From CAVPGH01 sp046726955 (lineage in GTDB: Bacteria > Acidobacteriota > Vicinamibacteria > Fen-336): a stretch of 6,614 nt of DNA. Position numbers and translations under genes: made by a program. Positions within the stretch are counted from its first letter, which is position 1. Each line of letters opens with the position of its first letter. The notes below the pieces were generated by a model that worked only from the letters and a program-made list of their open reading frames with translations, was not told where the DNA came from and did not search any database. The stretch spans positions 1-6,614 of the forward strand of contig JBKPBQ010000515.1 of assembly GCA_046726955.1 (NCBI GenBank). Direction: 5' to 3'. Positions 1 through 5,615 of the stretch are shown one piece after another.

Positions 1-55
1 CCGGTTGTGTGCGGTCGATCTTGAGGGAGGCGAGCTCGCCTTTCAGGTCCGTCAA
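1..55 (-). CDS. N-terminus of an unidentified protein, cut by the left edge (partial)
   Basis: Only the first 18 codons are in the window; the minus-strand frame stays open to base 1. The predicted start is MTDLKGELASLKIDRTQP, with TTG at 55-53 read as Met. The start was chosen because a good Shine-Dalgarno (GAGGAG, plus-strand ctcctc at 64-69) lies 8 bases upstream and no ATG or GTG sits in this frame nearby. The peptide has the charged, helical look of a soluble N-terminus and no signal peptide. It follows the esterase in the same direction after 111 bases, so it may be on the same transcript. Short N-termini of this kind occur in membrane-fusion (adaptor) subunits of efflux pumps, but 18 residues are too few to assign a family. 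The existence of a gene here rests on the ribosome site and the open frame only. Confidence 0.45.
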   Translation of the reverse strand, partial: MTDLKGELASLKIDRTQP

Positions 56-100
56 GCGGTTTTCTCCTCGAACACTACGATGGACGGCTCCCGGGGATGC

Positions 101-141
101 GGCCGAATCGGTGAACGGCCACTCCGGGCCGGTGAACGGCC
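101..141. repeat. Two 12-base direct repeats with nested hairpins in the gap after the esterase gene
   Basis: CGGTGAACGGCC occurs at 109-120 and again at 130-141, a 21-base period. Each copy completes a small inverted repeat. GGCCG at 127-131 pairs with CGGCC at 137-141 around a 5-base loop, and GGCCG at 101-105 can pair with CGGCC at 116-120 around a longer loop. No T-run follows on either strand, so this is not a classical intrinsic terminator. It lies between the esterase stop and the partial gene at 55-1, so it could be an operator, an mRNA stability element, or chance in GC-rich DNA. Confidence 0.4.
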
Positions 142-166
142 GATCCCGCGCCCGCGCCGCGCGCCG

Positions 167-901
167 CTAATAGTAGAAGCGGCCGATGTAATCGTTCATC
201 TGGCGCTTCCAGTACGGCCAGTCGTGGCCGCCCTCCGCCCCCCAGTCGTCCACCGAATGGTTGATCCCTCGCGACCGGAGGATCTCCGAGAACCGGTAGG
301 TGGGACCGCTGTCCTCGTAGGGGCCGGACCCCGTGACCAGCCGGATGTCGTCCTGCGCGAGATGGTGAAGATACCAGGGGTCGGCCAGGTTCGCCACGTA
401 GTCCACGGGGTTGTTGTAGTACGTGTTGTCGTCGTAGTCGCCGTCCATGAAGCGGCGGACGTCGTAGACGCCGGAGAGGGCGAGGCACCGCCGGAAGACG
501 TTCGGATGCTTGAAGAGCGTGTTCGCGGCGTGGTACGCGCCGAAGGACGCCCCGGTGGTCGTGATCGCGATCCCCGGCGTGCGGCAGTGGTCGTAGATGA
601 ACGGCACCACCTCGTCCGCGACGTAGGCGTCGTACATCGCCTGCATCCAGCTCCGGTGGCGCGGGTGCGCCTGCTTGTTGTACCAGCCCTCGTTGTTCAC
701 CGAGTTGACGCAGACGAGCTTCACCTTGCCCGCGTCGATGTGGTGGGCGAGAGCGCCCACCATCCCCTGCCCCTCGTACTCGCGCTCGTCCCCCCCGCTC
801 GTGGGGAAGACGAGGATCGGGCTGCCGTAGTGCCCGTAGATCCGGATCCCCATCCACCGACCGACGCGAGGCGAGTGCCAGCCCAGCTGCTCGACGTGCA
901 T
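167..901 (-). CDS. Putative esterase, alpha/beta-hydrolase fold (244 aa)
   Basis: A serine hydrolase of the putative esterase (esterase D-like) type, probably cleaving carboxyl esters of unknown substrate. The nucleophile elbow is T-G-A-S-F-G at residues 116-121 (Ser119, the G-x-S-x-G pattern). A C-terminal G-G-H-D-W at 224-228 supplies the likely catalytic His226. The acid is probably Glu197 or Asp198 in the segment G-P-Y-E-D-S, by analogy. Family hallmarks also include the early strand PILVFPTSGGD (28-38), which carries the oxyanion-hole region. There is no signal peptide, so it should be cytoplasmic. The frame is open upstream to 1105, but the start at 901 is clear: GGAGGC (plus-strand 908-913) sits 6 bases before the ATG, and everything upstream overlaps the end of rho. 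It starts 29 bases after the rho stop, without a visible promoter, so co-transcription with rho is likely. The length is close to a single-domain member of the family. The substrate cannot be read from the sequence. Confidence 0.87.
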   Translation of the reverse strand: MHVEQLGWHSPRVGRWMGIRIYGHYGSPILVFPTSGGDEREYEGQGMVGALAHHIDAGKVKLVCVNSVNNEGWYNKQAHPRHRSWMQAMYDAYVADEVVPFIYDHCRTPGIAITTTGASFGAYHAANTLFKHPNVFRRCLALSGVYDVRRFMDGDYDDNTYYNNPVDYVANLADPWYLHHLAQDDIRLVTGSGPYEDSGPTYRFSEILRSRGINHSVDDWGAEGGHDWPYWKRQMNDYIGRFYY

Positions 902-930
902 CGCGTTGCCTCCGCCCGGGAAGTCGCGCG

Positions 931-2196
931 CTAGCGGAACCGGCGGGCGGCGGCCGGCGCGGGCGCCACCATGGAGCCGAGGAACGCCGCGTTCGACGGC
1001 GTCTTCTGGAGCTTGTCGATGAGGAACTGCGCGGCCTCCACCGTCGACAGGTCGGCGAGGGCGCGGCGCAGCAGGTGGCGCTTCGCGAGCTCGTCGGGAG
1101 GGCACAAGAGCTCCTCGCGGCGCGTGCCCGACTTCAGCACGTCCACCGCGGGGAAGATGCGGCGGTCCGCGATGGCCCGGTCGAGGATGAGCTCCATGTT
1201 CCCGGTGCCCTTGAACTCCTGGAAGATGACCTCGTCCATCCGGCTCCCCGTGTCGATGAGGGCGGTGGCGAGGATGGTGAGGCTGCCGCTCCCCTCGCAG
1301 TTGCGCGCGGCTCCGAAGAACTGCCGCGGGAACTGCAGGGCGCGGTTGTCGACGCCGCCACTCATGGTGCGGCCGCCGGGGCCGATCTCGCGGTTGCTCG
1401 CGCGGCCCAGCCGGGTGAGGCTGTCGAGCAGGATTACCACGTGGCGTCCCGTCTCCACGAGCCGCTTCGAGCGCTCGATGGCGAGGCGGGCGAGCTTGAT
1501 GTGGGCGTCGGACGCGGAGTCGGAGGAGCTCGCGAGCACCTCCGCGGGCACGGAGCGACGGAAGTTCGTCACCTCCTCCGGCCGCTCGTCGATGAGCAGC
1601 AGGATGAGGTGCGTCTCCGGGTGGTGCTTGGCGATCGCCTTCCCGAGGTGCTCGAGCAGCGTCGTCTTCCCCGCTTTGGGCGGAGACACGATGAGCCCGC
1701 GCTGGCCCCTTCCGATGGGCGCGATGAGGTCGATGACGCGCAGGCTGATCTCCGCCTGCTCGCCCGAGAGCTCGAACGGCTCATGGGGATTTACGGATAT
1801 GAGGTCCTGGAAGTGCGGAAGGGCTTTGTACTCCTCGACGGAGAGCCCGCACGCCTTGCTGACCTCTACGAGCACGCGACGCCCGTTGCCGCCGTCACGC
1901 GCCAGGCCGACTATCTCCGTGCCGTCCCGCAGGCCGAAGTCCCGTGCGATCGAGTACGGGACGACGACGTCGTCGCGGTGGGCCAGGTAGTTCTGAGCCG
2001 CCTGCCTGACGTAACCCCCGGCCCCCTCGCTCAACTCGACCACGCCTGCGACATCCGTTGTCGGTCCGGCGGTCGGTATCGGGGCTTGTCGGGGATCCCT
2101 CGGTCCTCTCGGCCCCTGCGGAAACTGCTGGGGTCCGTTGGGCCTGTCGTGACGATGGTGTCGATGGCGCCGCGAGTGCCGCGGGCCGTGCCTCAT
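931..2196 (-). CDS. rho: Transcription termination factor Rho (421 aa)
   Basis: Hexameric RNA-dependent ATPase/translocase that ends transcription of untranslated RNA. Residues 1-47 are a basic Arg/His/Pro/Gly/Gln-rich tail replacing the usual N-terminal helical bundle. Residues 48-100 are the cold-shock-like RNA-binding domain, and about 125-415 the RecA-like motor. Motor motifs are intact: Walker A S-P-P-K-A-G-K-T-T (171-179), D-E-R-P-E-E (203-208, catalytic Glu204), Walker B V-V-I-L-L-D-S (Asp258), the Q-loop around G-R-T-M-S-G-G-V-D (275-283), the R-loop F-K-G-T-G-N (328-333) and the arginine finger in S-G-T-R (Arg359). An ungapped comparison with remembered E. coli Rho shows the RNP1 segment changed, with the first RNA-stacking Phe replaced by Gly60 and the second by Tyr62. 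Start: ATG at 2196 is preferred because it overlaps the stop of a leader ORF with a strong ribosome site. A GTG at 2211 would add five residues but has no well-spaced Shine-Dalgarno. It has its own predicted promoter and is followed closely by the esterase. Whether this is the sole rho in the genome is unknown. Confidence 0.97.
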   Translation of the reverse strand: MRHGPRHSRRHRHHRHDRPNGPQQFPQGPRGPRDPRQAPIPTAGPTTDVAGVVELSEGAGGYVRQAAQNYLAHRDDVVVPYSIARDFGLRDGTEIVGLARDGGNGRRVLVEVSKACGLSVEEYKALPHFQDLISVNPHEPFELSGEQAEISLRVIDLIAPIGRGQRGLIVSPPKAGKTTLLEHLGKAIAKHHPETHLILLLIDERPEEVTNFRRSVPAEVLASSSDSASDAHIKLARLAIERSKRLVETGRHVVILLDSLTRLGRASNREIGPGGRTMSGGVDNRALQFPRQFFGAARNCEGSGSLTILATALIDTGSRMDEVIFQEFKGTGNMELILDRAIADRRIFPAVDVLKSGTRREELLCPPDELAKRHLLRRALADLSTVEAAQFLIDKLQKTPSNAAFLGSMVAPAPAAARRFR

Positions 2197-2225
2197 GGGC
2201 GGCCCGCCCACCGCGACTCGATCAT
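2193..2225 (-). CDS. Possible 10-codon leader peptide ORF before rho
   Basis: Reads MIESRWAGRP then TGA. It is preceded by the best Shine-Dalgarno in the neighbourhood, GGAGGA (plus-strand 2230-2235), 4 bases before its ATG. Its TGA overlaps the rho ATG in the classic ATGA arrangement, while rho itself has no strong ribosome site, so ribosomes finishing this ORF could re-initiate on rho. E. coli rho is also preceded by a short leader ORF, rhoL, although this peptide shows no evident similarity to it. The alternative is that a single-base error in the assembly splits a longer Rho N-terminus, in which case these codons belong to rho itself. Confidence 0.4.
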   Translation of the reverse strand: MIESRWAGRP

Positions 2226-2243
2226 CGTCTCCTCCGAGGGATG

Positions 2244-2272
2244 ACTATGGGAGAGATGACGCTCGTTGTCAA
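2244..2272 (-). promoter_or_regulatory. Sigma70-type promoter for rho
   Basis: On the minus strand, a perfect -35 TTGACA (plus-strand 2267-2272) is followed by a 17-base spacer and a -10 CATAGT (plus-strand 2244-2249, 4 of 6 consensus bases including the key A2 and T6). Transcription would begin near 2237, giving a very short leader that starts almost on the GGAGGA ribosome site at 2230-2235. The box lies in the gap after the methyltransferase stop at 2294, which fits rho being transcribed independently of the upstream genes. Confidence 0.6.
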
Positions 2273-2293
2273 GAGGGTCTGGCTCGCAAAGCG

Positions 2294-2932
2294 TCACGAG
2301 CGTGCACGCGCGCGACGGAAGACGACGCAGTAGCGGTCGCCGTCGCCGTTCCACTTCTCGTGGCGGGCCACGACCTCGAACCCGTCGCTCGTCATCTCGC
2401 GCTCGAGGTCCTCCTCGCGGATGCCGTGGCCGCCGCGGTCCGGCACGCCCTCGAGCTTGCGCCAGCTCTTCTGCGGTGTCGTGTCCACCACCGCGAGGAG
2501 CGCGTCCGGCCGAAGCGCGTCGCGGAGGCTCGCCCGCATCTTCTCCGGCTCCTGGAAGTGGTGGTAGACGAGCCGGAGCAGGATCGCGTCGCAGCACGCG
2601 GCGGGCAGTCCCGTGTCCTGCTGCGTCCCGAGGACGGCGGTGACGTTTGCGAGCGCCTGGTCCTTGATCCGCTTCTCGATCTTCTCGAGCTCCGCCTTGT
2701 CGACCTCCGTGGCGAAGACGTGGCCGGCCTCGCCGACCTCGCGCGCGATCTGCTCGGCCCACTCTCCGTCGCCGGCCCCCACGTCCGCGACGCGTAGTCC
2801 CGGCTTGAGGCCGAGCGCCGCGAATAGGCTCTCTCTCTCGGACGCGAAGGCGGGCGCGCCTCTGGGGTCGCCGAGGACGAAGAGAAGGAGAACGAGCGCC
2901 GCCGCGAGACGGCGGGCGGAATTCAACCTCAT
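2294..2932 (-). CDS. SAM-dependent methyltransferase (class I) with N-terminal signal peptide (212 aa)
   Basis: Residues 1-30 are a signal peptide: Arg-containing n-region (MRLNSARR), hydrophobic core LAAALVLLLFVL (9-20) and an A-F-A cleavage site near 28-30, with no lipobox Cys. The rest is a Rossmann methyltransferase domain: motif I V-A-D-V-G-A-G-D-G (48-56), an acidic strand end A-T-E-V-D (74-78) for the ribose, D-A-I-L-L-R-L-V-Y-H-H-F (115-126) for motif IV, and a late F-R-R strand. It would transfer a methyl group from S-adenosylmethionine to an unknown acceptor. The oddity is location: the signal peptide implies export, yet SAM is a cytoplasmic metabolite. Similar signal-bearing methyltransferase-fold proteins are common in environmental Gram-negatives and remain unexplained. 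ATG at 2962 would add ten residues before the signal peptide; 2932 gives the more normal signal sequence, though neither start has a strong ribosome site. It lies 81 bases after the lipoprotein gene in the same direction. Confidence 0.88.
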   Translation of the reverse strand: MRLNSARRLAAALVLLLFVLGDPRGAPAFASERESLFAALGLKPGLRVADVGAGDGEWAEQIAREVGEAGHVFATEVDKAELEKIEKRIKDQALANVTAVLGTQQDTGLPAACCDAILLRLVYHHFQEPEKMRASLRDALRPDALLAVVDTTPQKSWRKLEGVPDRGGHGIREEDLEREMTSDGFEVVARHEKWNGDGDRYCVVFRRARARS

Positions 2933-3013
2933 GAACCGAACCCCGCAGCGCCCCTCGACCATCTTACGTCCGGATCAGGGCGCCGAGACCGATGGGCGCG
3001 CAGGGGTGCGCCG

Positions 3014-3478
3014 TCAGAACGGAGCCATGAACCCGCAGCCCGTGCAGCAGCTGTTCTCGGCGACGCAGTCGCCGGTGCAGGACGCGTCAGGACCTCCCGG
3101 CACGTACTGGACCACGCAGCCCCGGCCCGGAGGGTCGTTCTTGCATCCCGCCGGACATCCGCAGTCGATGTTCGTCTTGTTGTCGCGGTAGACGACGGTG
3201 AGCCCGGTGACCGTTCCCTTGGCGTCGGTCTTCGTCTCGACCTTGGTGTCGGGCTTGAAGCGGACGACCTGCCGCGTCGTGGCCGTGTAGAAGACGGTCT
3301 CGGTCCCCGCCACCACCCAGTGCAGGCCCGAGACGGGGTCCGACCCTCCGCAGCGGGCGGCGGCCTGCGCGGTCGGCGTCGGCGTCTCCGATCTCTGACC
3401 GGGATCGGTCCGCGCCTCGGGACGACATCCTCCGACGAGGCACGCCAGCGCGATCAAAGCCGATCCTGCGACGCGCAT
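3014..3478 (-). CDS. Cysteine-rich lipoprotein of unknown function (154 aa)
   Basis: I do not recognise the family. The N-terminus is a type II (lipoprotein) signal, MRVAGSALIALACLVGGC, with lipobox L-V-G-G-C and Cys18 as the lipidated residue. Residue 19 is Arg rather than Asp, so outer-membrane delivery by the Lol system is plausible. Residues 20-42 are a Thr/Pro/Ala-rich linker. Residues 53-98 look like short beta strands (W-V-V-A-G, V-V-R-F-K, G-L-T-V-V-Y). The C-terminal 50 residues are packed with cysteine: 106, 108, 112, 121, 134, 138, 144, 145 and 148, plus Cys43 before the strands. That gives ten cysteines in the mature chain beyond Cys18, enough for five disulphides or a metal site. 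It starts 35 bases after the barrel protein's stop, suggesting one transcript with it. The ribosome site is weak (AGGCGG 7 bases before ATG). Confidence 0.87.
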   Translation of the reverse strand: MRVAGSALIALACLVGGCRPEARTDPGQRSETPTPTAQAAARCGGSDPVSGLHWVVAGTETVFYTATTRQVVRFKPDTKVETKTDAKGTVTGLTVVYRDNKTNIDCGCPAGCKNDPPGRGCVVQYVPGGPDASCTGDCVAENSCCTGCGFMAPF

Positions 3479-3513
3479 CGTCAGACCGCCTTTCCCGTCT
3501 TACGCGGCCGCGC

Positions 3514-4092
3514 CTACTTCAGGTAGAACGAGACGCCGAGCGCGGCCACGATCGAGTTCTGTCCGTCGATGTTGTACTGGCCGAACGACGACCCGGTGAC
3601 GGTATTCGCGGTGTGCAGGTAGCGGCCGTCGAGCATCACCGCAAAACGGTCGGTGATCCGGCGGCGCACGCCGGCACCGGCGCCGTAGTAGAGGCCGTCG
3701 TAGCCGGACGCGATCGTGGAGCCCGGATAGCCGGGAGGCGTCACGTAGGCGGCGTGCTGTTCGCTCTGGTAGAAGACGCTGCCCAGCGCGTACAGGCTCC
3801 AGTCGCGGTCGGGAGTGAAGTCGTAGCGCAGGTCGGTTCCCACGTTCACCGTCATGCCCGTGAAGTCCGAGTACCCGATGCCGAGCGTGGGCCGGATGCT
3901 CAGGTGGTCGGTGACGTAGAAGCCCATGCCGAAGTGGCGGCCGGGCGTCGTCATCGCGTCGATCGAGATCGTTCCCTTCTGGCCGGTGGGAGTGGCGACC
4001 GTGGGCCGGCCGTCGGGATCGTAGGGGTCGGACTGGGCGTAGACCGCGGTGGAGAGCGAGAGAACGAGGAGCGACAAGAGAGAGCGGCGCAT
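3514..4092 (-). CDS. Outer-membrane beta-barrel protein, small porin-like fold (192 aa)
   Basis: Residues 1-19 form a signal peptide (MRRSLLSLLVLSLSTAVYA, cleaved before Gln20). The mature chain alternates polar and hydrophobic residues in strands ending in aromatic residues, for example H-F-G-M-G-F-Y-V (53-60), L-S-I-R-P-T-L-G-I-G-Y (64-74), W-S-L-Y-A-L-G-S-V-F-Y (98-108), Y-Y-G-A-G-A-G-V (135-142), F-A-V-M-L-D-G-R-Y (150-158) and a last strand I-V-A-A-L-G-V-S-F-Y-L-K (181-192). This is the pattern of an eight-stranded outer-membrane barrel of the general OmpA/OmpW-like type, close to the usual family length. The terminal residue is Lys, two after the aromatic Tyr that normally forms the insertion signal. 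The start at 4092 is fixed by GGAGG (plus-strand 4097-4101) 4 bases upstream and by the signal peptide; an open frame to 4167 is not needed. No substrate or binding role can be inferred. It heads the minus-strand block. Confidence 0.9.
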   Translation of the reverse strand: MRRSLLSLLVLSLSTAVYAQSDPYDPDGRPTVATPTGQKGTISIDAMTTPGRHFGMGFYVTDHLSIRPTLGIGYSDFTGMTVNVGTDLRYDFTPDRDWSLYALGSVFYQSEQHAAYVTPPGYPGSTIASGYDGLYYGAGAGVRRRITDRFAVMLDGRYLHTANTVTGSSFGQYNIDGQNSIVAALGVSFYLK

Positions 4093-4157
4093 GGCACCTC
4101 CATCTCTCCGCACCGGAGCTCCCCCCGGATGCTGGCGGACGCGGCAGAGTCGATGCG

Positions 4158-4166
4158 AGTATGCCA
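4158..4166 (-). promoter_or_regulatory. Possible extended -10 promoter for the barrel-protein gene
   Basis: On the minus strand the sequence TGGCATACT carries a TG (plus-strand 4165-4166) one base before a -10 hexamer CATACT (4158-4163), the extended -10 form that can work without a good -35. No convincing TTGACA lies 16-18 bases upstream. Transcription would start near 4151, leaving a leader of about 59 bases before the ATG at 4092. Confidence 0.4.
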
Positions 4167-4211
4167 CATCTTTTCACAGCGCATCGCCGGCTCCTTTGTT
4201 AAATGCGCCCG

Positions 4212-4217
4212 TATACT
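4212..4217 (+). promoter_or_regulatory. -10 box placed for a leaderless mRNA of the radical SAM gene
   Basis: TATACT (5 of 6 consensus bases) ends six bases before the ATG at 4224, so the expected transcription start is the A of the start codon itself. No Shine-Dalgarno precedes the ATG, which agrees with leaderless translation. No clear -35 is visible 16-18 bases upstream. An ATG at 4203 in the same frame would place the box inside the coding region. Confidence 0.45.
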
Positions 4218-4223
4218 TGCGTT

Positions 4224-5558
4224 ATGAGCGAGGCGCTGCCCGCGGCGCCGGCTGCGGAGACGGAGGTCGGAAGCTACTTCGTCGCGAACTATCCTCCGTT
4301 CTCCGTGTGGACGCCCGAGGCCGTGCAAGGCGCGGCGCTTCCCGCGCTGCTCGCGCCTCCCGGGCGGGACGTTCCGCTCGGCCTCTACCTGCACATCCCC
4401 TTCTGCCGCAAGCGTTGCCACTTCTGCTATTTCCGCGTGTACACGGACAAGAGCGCGCGCGAGGTCGCGGAGTACCTGGACCTGCTCGTCGAGGAGTGGG
4501 AGCTCTACGCGAAGCTGCCCGCAATCGCGGACCGGCCGTTCAACTTCGTGTACTTCGGCGGGGGGACGCCGTCGTTCCTCTCCACCGCGCAGCTCGAGAG
4601 CCTGGTGGGTCGGCTGGACGCGATCACGCCCTGGAAGCACGCGGAGGAGGTCACGTTCGAGTGCGAGCCGGGCACGCTCACTCCGGGCAAGCTCGAAGCC
4701 ATCCGCCGCATGGGCGTCACGCGGCTCAGCCTCGGTGTCGAGAACTTCGACGACCACGTCCTCGAGATCAACGGACGCGCGCACCGCTCGCCGGAGATCG
4801 GAAAGTCCTACGAGGCCGCACGCGCGCTCGAGTTCCCGCAGGTCAACATCGACCTCATCGCGGGCATGCTCGGGGAGACGGAGGAGAACTGGGAGGAGTG
4901 CGTCGGCAAAACGATCGCGCTCGCTCCGGACAGCGTGACGATCTACCAGATGGAGCTGCCCTTCAACACCACGATCAGCCGCGACATCCTGGGCGGTACC
5001 GGGCAGTTCAGGGAGCACGTGGCGGACTGGGCGACGAAGCGCCGCTGGGTCAAGGAAGCCTTCGCCGCCCTCGAGGGTGCGGGCTACCACGTGGGTAGCG
5101 CCTACACCGCGGTCAAGGACCCGGCGCGCACGCGCTTCGTCTACCGCGACCGGCTCTGGCAGGGGGCGGACCTCGTGGGCCTGGGCGTCGCGTCGTTCGG
5201 CCACGTGAACGGCGTGCACATGCAGAACTTCGACACCTGGGATCCCTACGGGCGGGCGATCCGGGAGGGCGAGGTCCCTCTCTCGCGAGCCTACCGCCCG
5301 AGTGCTACCGAGCGGCTCATCCGCGAGCTCGTCCTCCAGCTCAAGCTTGGAAAGATCCGGCCGAGCTACTTCGCGGACAAGTACGGCGTCGACGTCCGCG
5401 CCCGGTTCGCGGACGCGTGGGCGTCGCTCTCCCGCGACGGCTGGCTCGCCCCCTCCGCCGGCGACGAGATCGCCCTCACCCGCGACGGCCTCATGCGCGT
5501 GGACGTGCTGCTGCAGCGCTTCTTCCTTCCCGAGCACTCGGGGATCCGGTACACGTGA
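4224..5558 (+). CDS. HemN/HemW-like radical SAM enzyme, coproporphyrinogen oxidase family (444 aa)
   Basis: The iron-sulphur motif is C-R-K-R-C-H-F-C (Cys61, Cys65, Cys68), preceded by L-Y-L-H-I-P-F as in HemN. The SAM-binding F-G-G-G-T-P follows at 111-116, then F-E-C-E-P-G-T-L (146-153), R-L-S-L-G-V-E-N-F (167-175) and N-I-D-L-I-A-G (208-214). A HemN C-terminal domain spans about 315-435, with G-L-G-V-A-S-F-G (319-326) and Q-N (334-335). Residues 1-50 form an extension with N-Y-P-P-F (22-26). HemN makes protoporphyrinogen IX, HemW carries haem, and other family members are class C methyltransferases or cyclopropane-forming enzymes in natural-product pathways. The fourth Cys of E. coli HemN (C-x-x-C-x-C) is absent here (C-Y-F), which argues against classic HemN. 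The neighbour is a halogenase-like flavoenzyme, not a haem gene, so a biosynthetic role is more likely; this is inference. Start 4224 was chosen over ATG 4203 because of the -10 box between them. Confidence 0.93.
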   Translation: MSEALPAAPAAETEVGSYFVANYPPFSVWTPEAVQGAALPALLAPPGRDVPLGLYLHIPFCRKRCHFCYFRVYTDKSAREVAEYLDLLVEEWELYAKLPAIADRPFNFVYFGGGTPSFLSTAQLESLVGRLDAITPWKHAEEVTFECEPGTLTPGKLEAIRRMGVTRLSLGVENFDDHVLEINGRAHRSPEIGKSYEAARALEFPQVNIDLIAGMLGETEENWEECVGKTIALAPDSVTIYQMELPFNTTISRDILGGTGQFREHVADWATKRRWVKEAFAALEGAGYHVGSAYTAVKDPARTRFVYRDRLWQGADLVGLGVASFGHVNGVHMQNFDTWDPYGRAIREGEVPLSRAYRPSATERLIRELVLQLKLGKIRPSYFADKYGVDVRARFADAWASLSRDGWLAPSAGDEIALTRDGLMRVDVLLQRFFLPEHSGIRYT

Positions 5559-5559
5559 G

Positions 5560-5585
5560 CCCGGACCCCGGGTCGTACCGCGACC
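5560..5585 (+). other. Two overlapping small hairpins between the radical SAM and flavoenzyme genes
   Basis: CCCGG (5560-5564) pairs with CCGGG (5568-5572) around ACC, and GGTCG (5571-5575) pairs with CGACC (5581-5585) around a 5-base loop. The two stems share bases 5571-5572, so they cannot both form fully. They sit directly after the radical SAM stop. A pyrimidine-rich stretch with only three consecutive T follows (TCTAGCTCTTT), which is poor for an intrinsic terminator. They may be a 3' stability element or chance. Confidence 0.3.
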
Positions 5586-5615
5586 TCTAGCTCTTTCCCA
5601 GGATTGCCAACTCCC

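Noticed and set aside
5..934. A plus-strand open frame of 309 codons across the esterase region.
   Set aside because: Antisense to the esterase, which has a catalytic Ser/His and a ribosome site; the plus-strand product is Val/Arg/Pro-rich without a motif.
902..1105. A 68-residue upstream extension of the esterase frame.
   Set aside because: It overlaps the 3' end of rho, is Arg/Pro-rich, and the ATG at 901 has its own ribosome site.
1075..2244. A plus-strand open frame of 389 codons opposite rho.
   Set aside because: Rho on the minus strand is unmistakable; this frame is its complement and has no domain of its own.
2995..3012. GGCGC (2995-2999) and GCGCC (3008-3012) as a terminator between the lipoprotein and methyltransferase genes.
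   Set aside because: Only a 5-base stem with an 8-base loop and no T-run on either strand; expected by chance at this base composition.
4113..4128. CCGG-bounded inverted repeat with an internal GGAGCTCC palindrome in the leader of the barrel gene.
   Set aside because: The arms fold without a workable loop and the site is short; no evidence of regulator binding.
3951..4184. Within that frame, an ATG at 4184 with a good AAAGGAG ribosome site, which could encode a 77-residue protein or leader peptide upstream of the barrel gene.
   Set aside because: It runs out of frame far into the barrel gene, its product is low-complexity Ser/Arg/Pro, and the predicted promoter for the barrel gene starts downstream of this ATG. 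The ribosome-like site is probably chance.
4224..5558. Calling the radical SAM gene hemN or hemW.
   Set aside because: The fourth cysteine of HemN is missing, the length and N-terminus differ from HemW, and the neighbour is a halogenase-like enzyme; a symbol would overstate the evidence.
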